Positions 25,625 through 35,069 of a stretch of DNA of 64,000 nt are shown here, in pieces. The notes beneath the pieces are model-generated. The model was not told where the DNA came from. It did no database searches and saw only the letters and a program-made list of their open reading frames with translations. Numbering within the stretch: position 1 is the first letter of the stretch; the number at the start of each line of letters is the position of its first letter. The stretch comes from Ferrimonas gelatinilytica (GTDB lineage Bacteria; Pseudomonadota; Gammaproteobacteria; Enterobacterales; Shewanellaceae). Both the position numbers and the translations under genes were made by a program. The stretch is from positions 1-64,000 of the forward strand of contig NZ_BAABLF010000007.1 in NCBI RefSeq assembly GCF_039544205.1. The letters run 5' to 3'.

Positions 25625-28600
25625 ATGCTTGAGAAAATTATCAGCGCGTCATTGCGCCACCGTGCCCTGGTACTGGTCCTCACCGCCGTGGTGGCTGTGG
25701 TGGGTTATCAGGCGATGCGCACCACGCCGCTGGATGCGCTGCCAGATCTGTCTGATGTGCAGGTGATCGTCAAAACCTCCTATCCGGGGCAGGCGCCCCA
25801 GCTGGTGGAAGACCAAATCACCTATCCGCTCTCCACTGCGATGCTGGCGGTGCCCGGCGCGCAGACGGTGCGGGGCTTCTCCATGTTTGGCGATTCCTAC
25901 GTCTACATCATCTTCGAGGATGGCACTGACATCTACTGGGCCCGCTCCCGGGTGTTGGAGTACCTGTCGCAGATCCAGAGCCAACTGCCCGATGGGGTGA
26001 CCCCCAGCCTGGGCCCGGACGCTTCCGGTGTGGGCTGGGTATTCCAGTATGCCCTGGTGGATCGCAGCGGTACCCATGATCTGGCCCAACTGCGTTCGCT
26101 GCAGGACTGGTTTTTGAAGCTGGAGCTGCAAAGCGTGGCCGGGGTGTCGGAAGTGGCGACCGTCGGCGGCATGGAGCAGGCCTATCAGATAGTGTTGGAT
26201 CCCCACAAGCTGGCGCTCTACCGGCTTGATCTGATGGCGGTAAAACAGGCCCTGGACAACGCCAACGCCTCGGTGGGCGGCTCGGTGATCGAGATGGCTG
26301 AGGCGGAGTACATGATTACCTCCTCCGGTTACCGTCAGTCGCTGCAGGATTTTGAGGAGATCCCCTTGGGGGTGGTATCCGAAAGCGGCACGCCGGTGCG
26401 GATGAAGGACGTTGCTCAGGTACGTACCGGGCCGGCAGCCCGTCGTGGCATTGCGGAACTGGATGGCCAGGGGGAAGTGGTGGGCGGCATCGTGGTGATG
26501 CGTTACGGCGAGAATGCCCTGACCACCATCGACAACGTCAAGGCCAAGCTGGCTGAGATCGAGGCAGGTCTACCGGACGGAGTGGAGCTGGTGATCACCT
26601 ATGATCGCTCGGAACTCATCTTAAACTCGGTCGATACCCTTAAGGGCAAAGTGGTGGAGGAGATGCTGGTCGTGGCGCTGGTGTGTCTACTGTTTCTGCT
26701 GCACGCCCGCTCCACCTTGGTGGCGGTGGTGACCCTGCCGTTGTCCATCCTCATCAGCTTTATTGTCATGGGCTGGATGGGAGTCAACGCCAACATCATG
26801 TCCCTAGGGGGGATCGCCATCGCCATCGGCGCGGTGGTGGATGCGGCCATCGTGATGGTTGAGAACGCCCACAAGCACCTGGAACACTACCGGCATGAGC
26901 ATGGCCGGGCGCCGGAGGGGGAGGCTCACTGGCAGTTGATTAAGGAGGCCGCCGTTGAGGTCGGTCCGGCTCTGTTTTTCAGCTTGTTGATCATCACTTT
27001 AAGCTTTGTGCCTGTGTTTGTGTTGGAAGCCCAGGAGGGGCGGTTGTTCCATCCTTTGGCCTACACCAAAACCTTTGCCATGGCGGCATCGGCCGTGCTG
27101 GCGGTCACCCTGATCCCAGTGCTGATGGGCTACTTTGTTCGGGGCAAAATCCCCGATGAGAAGAAGAACCCCATCAGTCGCTTTCTCATTGCCTTATACC
27201 AGCCGGCACTGACGGCGGTGCTGCGCTTCCCCAAAGTCACTCTGCTGGTGGCCCTGCTGGCGCTGGGCAGTGCCTGGTACCCGATGAGTCAATTGGGCTC
27301 GGAGTTTATGCCGGAGCTGGAGGAGGGGGATCTGCTCTATATGCCCACCACACTGCCGGCGGTGAGTGCAGGTAAGGCAGCAGAGATCCTGCAGCAAACC
27401 GACCGGCTGATTAAGACGGTGCCCGAGGTGAAACGGGTGTTTGGCAAGGTAGGGCGGGCCGACACCGCGACGGATCCCGCGCCGCTGACCATGCTGGAAA
27501 CCACCATCATGCTGAAACCAAGAGATCAGTGGCGTGACGGCATGACCATGGAGGGGATCATCGACCAGTTACAACGCACGGTGAAGGTACCGGGGATCAC
27601 GAACGCTTGGGTGCAACCCATTAAGACCCGCATCGACATGCTCTCTACCGGGGTTCGCACCCCCATCGGCGTGAAGATATCTGGAGCGAACGTCGATGAA
27701 CTTCAGCGTATTGGTGGCGAAGTGGAAGGGATCTTGGCGCAGCTGCCTGGTACCACCTCGGCCTTTGCTCAGCGTACCGGTGGCGGACGCTACATCGATA
27801 TCGAGCCGGATCTCACTGCTGCTGCCCGGTATGGCATGACCCTCAAAGATATCCAGGACGTGGTGCAGATGGCCATCGGCGGCATGACCGTGGGTCAGTC
27901 CATCCAAGGCCAGGAGCGTTACCCCATCAATATCCGTTATCCGCGAGAGCTGAGAGATGACATCGAAAAGCTGCGCAACCTGCCGGTGCTGACCATGACG
28001 GGTAAGTATGTGCCGCTGCAGAACTTGGCGACACTGACCATCAGCGATGGTGCCCCCATGCTGGCCAGCGAGAACGGTCGACTGATCTCCTGGGTGTTTG
28101 TCGATATTCAAGGGATCTCCATCGGTGAGTACATCGATCAGGCCCGGGGGGCGCTGGACACCCAGTTGACCTTGCCACCCCGTTACTCCCTGAGCTTTGC
28201 CGGCCAGTACGAATATATGGAGCGGGTGACCGAGAAGATGACTCTGGTAGTGCCGATGATGCTGGCGGTGATCTTCCTGCTGCTGATGATGACCTTTGGC
28301 TCCTTTGCCCAGGCTTCGGTGATCATGCTCAGTCTGCCCTTTGCCCTGGTGGGCAGCGCCTGGCTGCTGCTGTGGCTGGACTTTCACCTGTCGGTGGCTG
28401 TCGCCGTTGGGATGATCGCCCTGGCCGGGGTGGCCGCCGAGTTTGGCGTAGTGATGCAGGTCTATTTGAATAACACCATCAAGGCCCACCGAGCCAAGGG
28501 CTTGATGCGTCACGAGCAGGATCTAAAAGACGCACTGCTTGAAGGAGCTGTGATGCGCATTCGTCCCAAGGCGATGACCGTGGCCACCATCTTCTTCGGC

Positions 28601-28780
28601 CTGCTGCCCATCATGTGGGGCAGCGGCACCGGTAACGAGGTGATGCAGAAGATCGCCGCACCCATGGTGGGCGGCATGGTAACGGCACCCCTGTTGTCGC
28701 TGTTTGTGATCCCGGCCATCTACCTGCTGCTGTATCGCCGCAATTTGCCGGCAGTCGGCTTAGGTAAGGAGGGACGATGA
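25625..28780 (+). CDS. cusA: Cu(I)/Ag(I) efflux RND permease (CusA-like)
   Basis: Proton-driven inner-membrane pump expelling monovalent copper or silver through the CusB adaptor and a TolC channel. 1051 residues with the RND layout of 12 helices and two large periplasmic loops. The conserved segment SLGGIAIAIGAVVDAAIVMV carries the helix-4 Asp of the proton relay. PLDALPDLSDVQVIV near the N-terminus is typical of the heavy-metal (CzcA/CusA) subfamily. The start is set at ATG 25625, 7 nt after AGGAG and matching MLEKIISASLRHR. An upstream in-frame extension overlaps cusB and is unlikely. The stop overlaps cueR by 4 nt. Confidence 0.95.
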   Translation: MLEKIISASLRHRALVLVLTAVVAVVGYQAMRTTPLDALPDLSDVQVIVKTSYPGQAPQLVEDQITYPLSTAMLAVPGAQTVRGFSMFGDSYVYIIFEDGTDIYWARSRVLEYLSQIQSQLPDGVTPSLGPDASGVGWVFQYALVDRSGTHDLAQLRSLQDWFLKLELQSVAGVSEVATVGGMEQAYQIVLDPHKLALYRLDLMAVKQALDNANASVGGSVIEMAEAEYMITSSGYRQSLQDFEEIPLGVVSESGTPVRMKDVAQVRTGPAARRGIAELDGQGEVVGGIVVMRYGENALTTIDNVKAKLAEIEAGLPDGVELVITYDRSELILNSVDTLKGKVVEEMLVVALVCLLFLLHARSTLVAVVTLPLSILISFIVMGWMGVNANIMSLGGIAIAIGAVVDAAIVMVENAHKHLEHYRHEHGRAPEGEAHWQLIKEAAVEVGPALFFSLLIITLSFVPVFVLEAQEGRLFHPLAYTKTFAMAASAVLAVTLIPVLMGYFVRGKIPDEKKNPISRFLIALYQPALTAVLRFPKVTLLVALLALGSAWYPMSQLGSEFMPELEEGDLLYMPTTLPAVSAGKAAEILQQTDRLIKTVPEVKRVFGKVGRADTATDPAPLTMLETTIMLKPRDQWRDGMTMEGIIDQLQRTVKVPGITNAWVQPIKTRIDMLSTGVRTPIGVKISGANVDELQRIGGEVEGILAQLPGTTSAFAQRTGGGRYIDIEPDLTAAARYGMTLKDIQDVVQMAIGGMTVGQSIQGQERYPINIRYPRELRDDIEKLRNLPVLTMTGKYVPLQNLATLTISDGAPMLASENGRLISWVFVDIQGISIGEYIDQARGALDTQLTLPPRYSLSFAGQYEYMERVTEKMTLVVPMMLAVIFLLLMMTFGSFAQASVIMLSLPFALVGSAWLLLWLDFHLSVAVAVGMIALAGVAAEFGVVMQVYLNNTIKAHRAKGLMRHEQDLKDALLEGAVMRIRPKAMTVATIFFGLLPIMWGSGTGNEVMQKIAAPMVGGMVTAPLLSLFVIPAIYLLLYRRNLPAVGLGKEGR

Positions 28781-29202
28781 AGATCGGAGAAGTCGCCACC
28801 CTCACTGGGCTGAGCACGAAGGCGATCCGTCACTATCACGATATCGGTTTGGTCGTGGCCGCCCGCAGTAACAACGGATATCGGGAGTACACACCAAAGC
28901 AACAGCAGCAGCTAATGTTCGTGGCTCGTTGCAAGTCCCTGGGCTTTAGCCTGGAGCAATGTGGCCAACTGTTGTCACTAAAGCAGCAACCGGACCGCAC
29001 TGCCGACAAGGTCAAGACCCTGGCTAAGAAACAACTGGTCAGTGTCAGAGAGAAAATCACCCAATTGCAGCAACTCGACAGCCGCTTGGGCCAACTGGTT
29101 GACGGCTGCCGGGGCGGTAGCCAAGCAGACTGCCCCATTTTGAATGCTTTAAATGGCGAGCAGTGCGCCACTCAAAGCGGATCTTTAGACAAAAACAAAT
29201 AG
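28777..29202 (+). CDS. cueR: MerR-family copper sensor (CueR)
   Basis: Transcription activator that untwists promoters with 19-bp spacers when Cu(I), Ag(I) or Au(I) binds. An N-terminal winged helix (MKIGEVATLTGLSTKAIRHY) and dimerisation coiled coil are followed by the metal loop C111-RGGSQAD-C119. The C-x7-C spacing is the same as in E. coli CueR. The residue equivalent to the conserved Ser77 of monovalent sensors appears to be Thr (RTADKVK). It overlaps the cusA stop (ATGA) and presumably acts on the promoter at 21896. Confidence 0.92.
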   Translation: MKIGEVATLTGLSTKAIRHYHDIGLVVAARSNNGYREYTPKQQQQLMFVARCKSLGFSLEQCGQLLSLKQQPDRTADKVKTLAKKQLVSVREKITQLQQLDSRLGQLVDGCRGGSQADCPILNALNGEQCATQSGSLDKNK

Positions 29203-29211
29203 GAAAACAAA

Positions 29212-29832
29212 ATGATGTTTAAGAAAACCTTTATCAGCGGAATGATGGCTATGGCGTTGGCTGCGTGCAGCCAAGCAGATGCGGGCACTGAGCAGGCCAA
29301 GGCCTTTAGTCAGTTGGATCATGAGCAGGCCGTGCTTCAGGGGCACCAGTGGTACAAGAATGAGGAAGGCATTGTTGTACGGGTTCTTCCCAACAAGGTG
29401 ACGGCTACCTTTGCCAACGGAGAAGAGGCCGATGTGGCGATCCCGGAAGATCAGTTCTTCCTCTCTATCGCCCCCTGGATGACCTATACCCATCCCTGTG
29501 GCAACCACGTTCCGACCGGATGCACCGGTGAACTGATCGGTGAAGAGATGCACATGTCGGCGGTGGATGTTGAAACTGGCGAAGAGATCCTTAATCAGAT
29601 GGTAACCACTCAGCACGACGGCTTTATCGATTTTTGGGTGCCCCGCAACCGTAAGCTGGAATTCACCTTTCACCATGGCGATGCCAACGGCGTATGGCGG
29701 GAAGCCAAAGAGGTTCTGACCACTGATGACGACAGCCGCACCTGCATCACGACCATGCAACTACTGGCGATGAACGAGAGCGCCCATGAGGGTCAGGGCA
29801 AGCACCACTCCGGTCATCACGGCCACCACTGA
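29212..29832 (+). CDS. cueP: CueP-family periplasmic copper-binding lipoprotein
   Basis: A 206-residue protein whose N-terminus ends in a lipobox (MAMALAAC, Cys19), so it is probably lipidated. It matches CueP, a periplasmic copper protein known from Salmonella: VRVLPNKVTATFANGEE, a HPCGNHVPTGC cysteine pair, DSRTCITTMQLL and a His-rich tail (HHSGHHGHH). Start ATG 29212 or 29215. It lies 9 nt after cueR, within the efflux operon. A copper-buffering or chaperone role is inferred from the family. Confidence 0.87.
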   Translation: MMFKKTFISGMMAMALAACSQADAGTEQAKAFSQLDHEQAVLQGHQWYKNEEGIVVRVLPNKVTATFANGEEADVAIPEDQFFLSIAPWMTYTHPCGNHVPTGCTGELIGEEMHMSAVDVETGEEILNQMVTTQHDGFIDFWVPRNRKLEFTFHHGDANGVWREAKEVLTTDDDSRTCITTMQLLAMNESAHEGQGKHHSGHHGHH

Positions 29833-29840
29833 TTGATCTT

Positions 29841-29878
29841 GCCGCTCGCAACGGCATGCCCAAACGCGAGCGGCCTTT
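29841..29878 (+). terminator. hairpin between cueP and tolC-family gene
   Basis: Perfect 9-bp stem GCCGCTCGC/GCGAGCGGC with a 16-nt loop, followed by a weak T/C run (CTTTCCCC). It is probably an attenuator that reduces read-through into the outer-membrane channel gene. Confidence 0.55.
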
Positions 29879-29896
29879 CCCCCAGAGAGCTCTACC

Positions 29897-31198
29897 ATGA
29901 CCAGACATTTTTGTGCTTGGGCGGTTTCGGCTGCGCTTTTTTTGAGTGCCAGCCCAACCCAGGCAGACGACTTAATACAAATCTACCAGCAGGCGCTGAG
30001 CAGTGATCCCGTGCTTTTGCAGGCTCGGGCCGACCTGGATGCCAGCTATCAAACCTTGGGCCAGTCCCGGGCCAACCTGTTACCGCAGATCAACGCCAGT
30101 TTAGGCTATGGCAATACCTTTAAGGCGATTCAGCCCAGCCAGGAAGTGAGCGGATACCAGGCTGGCTTATCCTTAAGCCAATCGATCTATGATCATGCTA
30201 ATTACGTCTCGCTGGACATCACCAAACAGCAGATCAGTCAGGCCGAGCTTCGCTTCGAACAACAGAAGCAAGGGTTGATCCAGCGAGTGGCAAAGGCCTA
30301 TTTCGACGTACTGTTTGCCGAAGACAGTCTGGCCTTCACCCGCGCCAATACCCGCGCTATCCAACAGCAACTGGAGCAGACCCAACAGCGCTTTTCCGTC
30401 GGCTTGACGGCGATCACCGATGTGCATGAAGCCCAGGCACAGTTCGACTTGGCCAAAGCGAATGAGATCAACGCCGAAAACGCCCTGGCTAATCAACGCG
30501 AGGCGTTGAGCGAAATCACTGGCTTGACCCACGACACCTTAAGCCCTTTGGATACCCAGCGCTTCAGCCCCTCCATGCCGACGCCGGCTCGAGCGGATCA
30601 ATGGGTTACCCTGGCCGAGCAAAGCAGCCAGGCACTGTTGTCCGATAAGTTGGCAGTTGAAATCGCGCGTCAACAGATTGCCCTGGCAAAAACCGGGCAT
30701 CTGCCCAGCATGAGCTTGACTGCGAATTTGGATCAAAACTTTGGCTGGAAGGGCGAGCAGAATGGTGTCAGTGGTAACCTGGCGGTGCAGGTCGATGTAC
30801 CGATATTCAGCGGTTTCTCCGTTAGCAGCCAGATAAAACAGGCACAGTACGATTTTGCTGGCAGCCAGCAGCGGCTCGAAGAAACTCACCGAAGCCTAGT
30901 GCGGAGCTTGCGCAACGAATTGAACAATGTCTCTGCCAGCTTGAGTTCCATCCGAGCCTTTGAGCAATCTGTGGTGTCGGCAGAAAGTGCTTTGAAAGCC
31001 ACTGAAGCGGGTTTTGAGGTTGGCACTCGCACCATCGTCGATGTGCTTGATGCCACTCGGCGGCTTTACAATGCTAAGCAGCAACTGGCGGATGCTCGTT
31101 ACCGCTACATCTTGTCCAGTTTGGCTTTGAAAGGCGCTGCCGGCTCCCTGTCTGAGCAGGATATTGCCTTGGTTAATCAAGGCTTAAGCAAACGCTAG
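29897..31198 (+). CDS. TolC-family outer-membrane efflux protein
   Basis: A 433-residue channel subunit with a signal peptide (residues about 1-23, ending TQADD). Two tandem OEP repeats follow, rich in coiled-coil helices (SISQ-type SLSQSIYDH, LRFEQQKQGLIQRVAKAYFD, VGTRTIVDVLDATRRLY). It resembles TolC more than CusC, having no lipobox. It probably completes a tripartite CusBA efflux system as last gene of the cluster. Confidence 0.9.
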   Translation: MTRHFCAWAVSAALFLSASPTQADDLIQIYQQALSSDPVLLQARADLDASYQTLGQSRANLLPQINASLGYGNTFKAIQPSQEVSGYQAGLSLSQSIYDHANYVSLDITKQQISQAELRFEQQKQGLIQRVAKAYFDVLFAEDSLAFTRANTRAIQQQLEQTQQRFSVGLTAITDVHEAQAQFDLAKANEINAENALANQREALSEITGLTHDTLSPLDTQRFSPSMPTPARADQWVTLAEQSSQALLSDKLAVEIARQQIALAKTGHLPSMSLTANLDQNFGWKGEQNGVSGNLAVQVDVPIFSGFSVSSQIKQAQYDFAGSQQRLEETHRSLVRSLRNELNNVSASLSSIRAFEQSVVSAESALKATEAGFEVGTRTIVDVLDATRRLYNAKQQLADARYRYILSSLALKGAAGSLSEQDIALVNQGLSKR

Positions 31199-31440
31199 TT
31201 TGCATGGAGCACGGGAGTTATCTCCCTTTGTCCAAACATTCAAGCCGAGCCCTTTACCCTCTTACTGCAGGTCGACACGGAAAAAGTGAAACGATTTGGT
31301 TTTGGGCGAATAGTTTGAACCGGTTCGGCTATCCGTCGAGCTAAACGCTGGGAGGCGGGGGAGCCACTTTGATTTGCCTAACCCTATGAGCAGACTTGGC
31401 ATTGCGCCGAGATTGCTTAGGGCTCGCCCCATTACTCCAG

Positions 31441-31470
31441 GCCCCGAGCGTCATTGCTTGGGGCTTTTTT
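31441..31470 (+). terminator. terminator of copper cluster
   Basis: Stem GCCCCGAG/CTTGGGGC with an 8-nt loop, followed by six T. The 240 bp between the TolC-family stop and this hairpin show no gene. Confidence 0.85.
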
Positions 31471-31593
31471 GTTTTTATTGGCTTTGCAGTAGATTCCTGA
31501 CACACGATTGAGCAATCGGTGATCAGATCGAACCATGAAGATCCCTACTCGATAGACAGTGGCTACGGGTTGCTACCACTACGGTGCGGTCAT

Positions 31594-31768
31594 TTAACCT
31601 GCTTGAATTTCTCTGACTTCTTGAAGGTCGCCGGTGCTGACAACCTTTTTGGGTGTGGAGGGATTGCCTGAGTTCGCTTCGGCCGAGGGCGGGCCTAAGG
31701 TGAGTGGGGATGACAAAACGGGCGTAATAGGTCCCGTTGGCGCGCCGAAAGAGGTAAGAAGCCATCAA
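31594..31768 (-). pseudogene. N-terminal remnant of a tyrosine integrase (DUF6538-type domain)
   Basis: The frame from ATG 31768 reads MMASYLFRRANGTYYARFVI followed by PTHLRPALGRSELRQSLHTQK, the N-terminal arm-binding (DUF6538) domain of phage integrases. A frameshift follows at about the 40th codon. In the shifted frame VVSTGDLQEVREIQAG ends at TAA (31594). Nothing of the catalytic domain remains. It points away from tRNA-Leu(CAA), 100 bp off, a likely past integration site. Confidence 0.7.
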
Positions 31769-31828
31769 GGTGTACCAGGAAAGTGTACCACTGCCGGCTT
31801 TTTGCCCATTCCTGTGTCGAATGGATAC

Positions 31829-31856
31829 AAAAAAGCCTGCTTATTCAGCAGGCTTC
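31829..31856 (-). terminator. terminator of tRNA-Leu
   Basis: Stem AGCCTGC/GCAGGCT with a 6-nt loop followed, on the minus strand, by a run of T. Confidence 0.85.
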
Positions 31857-31868
31857 TTCGCTTAATTC

Positions 31869-31955
31869 TGGTACCGGGAGGGGGACTTGAACCCCCAAGG
31901 TGTCACCACCGGCGGATTTTGAATCCGCTGCGTCTACCAATTCCGCCATCCCGGC
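31869..31955 (-). tRNA. tRNA-Leu (CAA)
   Basis: An 87-nt class II tRNA with acceptor GCCGGGA/TCCCGGT, D-arm GGCGGAATTGGTAGACGC, anticodon stem GCGGA/TCCGC and loop TTCAAAA (anticodon CAA). It has a long variable arm, T-loop TTCAAGT and encoded CCA. It resembles E. coli leuX, a common integration target. Confidence 0.95.
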
Positions 31956-32088
31956 TTAGTGGGTTTGCATTATATAGAAAGCGCCTGGGCCGGCAAGCCT
32001 TTTGCTTCCAAGTGGGGAAATTATGTGCGTCGGCGCTCGATGGGCTCTGGTAGACTGCCGGCAAACAGCCAGCAAGGAGTTTCTCAAG

Positions 32089-32595
32089 ATGTCTTTTGCC
32101 AACGCCCCCCGGGCCGGGTTGGGCCGCCGGATGGCGGCCTGGGTCTACGATTTCATGGTTGCCCTGGCGGTCTATATGCTGGCGGGTTCGCTGCTCTTTG
32201 GTCTTTTTGCCGCCCTGTTGTCGTTCGGCCTTATCGATGATCAGGGGCTTCCTCACGCTTCCGATGTGTTGCAGGCCAGTGTGCTCTGGTCCGCCCTGAA
32301 TGAGCTGGGCAAGCTCAGTGCGGTGATTGCGCTGTTTGTCTGGAGCTGGAGTCGCAGCGGACAGACGCTGGGAATGCGGGCCTGGCGGCTGCGGGTGCAG
32401 CGACGCGACGGCGGGCTGATGGGGATCAAGCAGGGGCTTTACCGGGTGCTCTATGCCTTCGGTGGCCTGGCCAATCTCAGCCTGCTGTGGGATGACGATG
32501 GGCTGGCGATGCATGACCGGCTCAGCGGCAGCGAGGTGGTGCAGCTGTCGCTGGAGCAGAATCGGGAGATTATGGAGCGGCGCAAGGGTCGCTGA
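32089..32595 (+). CDS. RDD-family membrane protein
   Basis: A 168-residue protein with three hydrophobic segments. The signature RRMAAWVYDFMVALAVYM opens the domain (the R and D of RDD), followed by GQTLGMRAWRLRVQRRDGG and a C-terminal LAMHDRLSGSEVV. RDD proteins are thought to be membrane transporters or exchangers; the substrate is unknown. Start ATG 32089 follows AAGGAG at 9 nt. A longer in-frame version lacks a ribosome site. It is convergent with lptG. Confidence 0.88.
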   Translation: MSFANAPRAGLGRRMAAWVYDFMVALAVYMLAGSLLFGLFAALLSFGLIDDQGLPHASDVLQASVLWSALNELGKLSAVIALFVWSWSRSGQTLGMRAWRLRVQRRDGGLMGIKQGLYRVLYAFGGLANLSLLWDDDGLAMHDRLSGSEVVQLSLEQNREIMERRKGR

Positions 32596-32661
32596 GCCGT
32601 GAAGCTGAGGGCAGGATAGCCATGCCCCGGCCGGATTCGGACCGGGGCACAATGCTGTGGG

Positions 32662-33723
32662 CTAGCGCCGTTTCAGCAGCCAGAAGGCGGCGCTGGCGAA
32701 GAGCAGGCTTGGCAGGAAGGCACCAAGGAATACCGGTAGGCCCATCACCAGGCTCATGGGACCGAAGATCTCGTTGCTCAGGTAGAAGGTGAAGCCGGTG
32801 ATCACGCCGAGCAGGACCCGGGCCCCCATGGTAACGGAACGCAGGGGGCCAAAGATGAAGGAAAGCCCCAACATCATCATCACCCCGACGGTCACCGGTT
32901 GGGCAAACTTGCGCCAAAGGGCGAGCTCATAGCGGGTGGTATCCTGGCGATTGGCTTCCAGGTAATCGAGGTAGCCAAACAACCCCTTGATCGACAACGC
33001 TTCCGGCTTGACCGTCACCACCTGCAGCTTGTCAGGGGTCAGACTGGATTGCCAGCGCTCCCACTCCTGGCTTGTGCGCTCCACCCGGGTGTCACTGAAC
33101 TCGGTTTTGGTGACACCGGTCAGCTGCCAGGCACGGTTGTCGAAGTGCGCCTGCTCCGCGTAGGTGATGTGGCGCAGGGTATTGTCGTCGAAGTCATAGA
33201 TGGTGACGCCGTTGAGCTTGTCCGCTTCCCGTACTTCGGTGATGTTGACGAACAGATCCCCATCCTTGGCCCAGGTGCCGCTGCGGGCGCTGATCAGGCT
33301 GCCGCCGGAGGTCTTCTGGGCTCGCAACTCCCGGGCGGTCTGTTCGGAAACCGGGGCCACGTACTCCCCCAGCAGCATGGCCAGGATCATCAGTGGGATG
33401 GCGGTTTTCATCACCGAGCCGGCGATGTTAAGCCGGGAGAGTCCGGCCGCCTGCATCACCACCAGCTCCGAGCTGGACGCCAGCATCCCCATGCCGATCA
33501 GGCAGCCGAGCATGGCGGCGATGGGGAAAAACATCTCGATATCACGGGGAATGAGGAAAAAGACGTACAGCACCACGTCCCAGGTGGTCATGTCTCCCCG
33601 ACCCACCAGGCGCAGCTGGTCGACAAACTTGATCAGGCTTGAGAGGCCGGTGAGCACCAGCAGGCACAACGCCGAGGTGCTGACGATGGTGCGGGCAATG
33701 TACATATCCAGGATGCGGATCAT
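32662..33723 (-). CDS. lptG: LPS export ABC transporter permease LptG
   Basis: Inner-membrane subunit of the LptB2FG extractor that loads lipopolysaccharide onto the LptC-A-D bridge. 353 residues, six transmembrane helices (three before and three after a periplasmic beta-jellyroll). The N-terminus MIRILDMYIARTIVSTSAL and DVVLYVFFLIPRDIEMFFPI (coupling helix region) are typical. Its start overlaps the lptF stop by 4 nt. Confidence 0.96.
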   Translation of the reverse strand: MIRILDMYIARTIVSTSALCLLVLTGLSSLIKFVDQLRLVGRGDMTTWDVVLYVFFLIPRDIEMFFPIAAMLGCLIGMGMLASSSELVVMQAAGLSRLNIAGSVMKTAIPLMILAMLLGEYVAPVSEQTARELRAQKTSGGSLISARSGTWAKDGDLFVNITEVREADKLNGVTIYDFDDNTLRHITYAEQAHFDNRAWQLTGVTKTEFSDTRVERTSQEWERWQSSLTPDKLQVVTVKPEALSIKGLFGYLDYLEANRQDTTRYELALWRKFAQPVTVGVMMMLGLSFIFGPLRSVTMGARVLLGVITGFTFYLSNEIFGPMSLVMGLPVFLGAFLPSLLFASAAFWLLKRR

Positions 33724-34835
33724 GCCGACAGCTCCTTACGACCCTTGAAGCGGGCGATCAGTTTACGTCCGCCAGGCCGTCCTTTGCCGATCAGGAGAAT
33801 GCCGATCACCAGGGCCGTCAGGTGGATCCACCAGAGCCCCAGCGCTGCGGGGATCGCTTCGTTTTCGATCGCTTTGCGTCCCGCCATCAACAGGCCGAAG
33901 TAGCCCAGGTAGATAAGGACAGCCGGCATCATCTTGCCGAACTTGCCCTGCCGGGTGTTGACCCGGGACATGGGGACAGCGATCAGCACCAGCAGGGGCA
34001 GGGCGATGGGTACGGCCAGACGCCAATGGAACTCCGCCCAGGCATCAGGAGTGCGCTCATCGAGCAACTGCTGCATGGAGTAAGCGGACATTTTGCGCCG
34101 CTTCTGCTCACCCTCCTGAGCCTTGATCTCCATCTCGTAGCTACCAAACTCCACCTGGTTGTACTCCATGGTATTGAGGACGCCGCTGGAGCGAGCCCCG
34201 TCCGTCAGTTGCAGGCGCTGGGAGCCGTCGGCGGCCTCGATGATGCGACCGGATCGGGCCAGGACCAGGGCGGTCTCTTCGGCCTCGTTATCGTCCGAAG
34301 AGGGCATCTGGGCGACGAATACCCCGTCCAGTCGACCATTGGAAAGCCCCTCGACGTAGATCACCCCCTTGCCATTGGCGGCCCGCTGGAAGCGCCCCTG
34401 AACCAGAGCAGCCAGTCCGGCTTCGGACTCGGCTTTCTCCATCACCTGGTACTCCCGCTCCTGCGCCCAGGGGGCGACCCAGATAGCGCTGGCACCGGCC
34501 ACCAGGGCCATGAGCAATGCCAAGACGAGGGTCACGCGGGTGACGTACCACTCGGAGATCCCGACCGCATGCAATACCGTCATCTCGCTCTCGGCGTACA
34601 TGCGACCGTGCGCGAGCATCACCCCGAGAAACAGGGAAAGCGGCAGGATGAGCGAGAGCAGTTCCGGCAGGTTAAGGGCCAGCAGCGTCATCACCAACTG
34701 GCCGGGAAATTGTCCCTCGGCGGCGTCGGCGAGAATACGGACAAACTGTTGGCTGATAAAGATGGTGATCAGCACCGCCAGGACCGCTATCTGGGCTCGA
34801 AACACTTCGCGTATCAGGTATCGAAATACAATCAA
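33720..34835 (-). CDS. lptF: LPS export ABC transporter permease LptF
   Basis: Partner permease of LptG. 371 residues, N-terminus MIVFRYLIREVFRAQIAVLA, coupling segment LPELLSLILPLSLFLGVMLA, a periplasmic jellyroll, then three C-terminal helices. The lptF-lptG pair, divergent from pepA, is the conserved gammaproteobacterial arrangement. Confidence 0.96.
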   Translation of the reverse strand: MIVFRYLIREVFRAQIAVLAVLITIFISQQFVRILADAAEGQFPGQLVMTLLALNLPELLSLILPLSLFLGVMLAHGRMYAESEMTVLHAVGISEWYVTRVTLVLALLMALVAGASAIWVAPWAQEREYQVMEKAESEAGLAALVQGRFQRAANGKGVIYVEGLSNGRLDGVFVAQMPSSDDNEAEETALVLARSGRIIEAADGSQRLQLTDGARSSGVLNTMEYNQVEFGSYEMEIKAQEGEQKRRKMSAYSMQQLLDERTPDAWAEFHWRLAVPIALPLLVLIAVPMSRVNTRQGKFGKMMPAVLIYLGYFGLLMAGRKAIENEAIPAALGLWWIHLTALVIGILLIGKGRPGGRKLIARFKGRKELSA

Positions 34836-35069
34836 AGGCTGTGTCCGTTTAGTAAACTTGTAATTTCTCTGGAAACAGGTTGTCTTTTAAGTAAACTAGT
34901 TACTTTTACACCTTTTTAAAAAGATTCCGGGCCAGTTCAAGCAAAGAAAACGTACTAAAACGTTTTTTGCGCGGTCCTGATTAGGACTCGTTTTTGACGG
35001 CTCGGAAGCCAATAAAGCGCGTATTATCCAACAATAATACAGCCATGTCTTTAAGAACCGGGAGATGCC

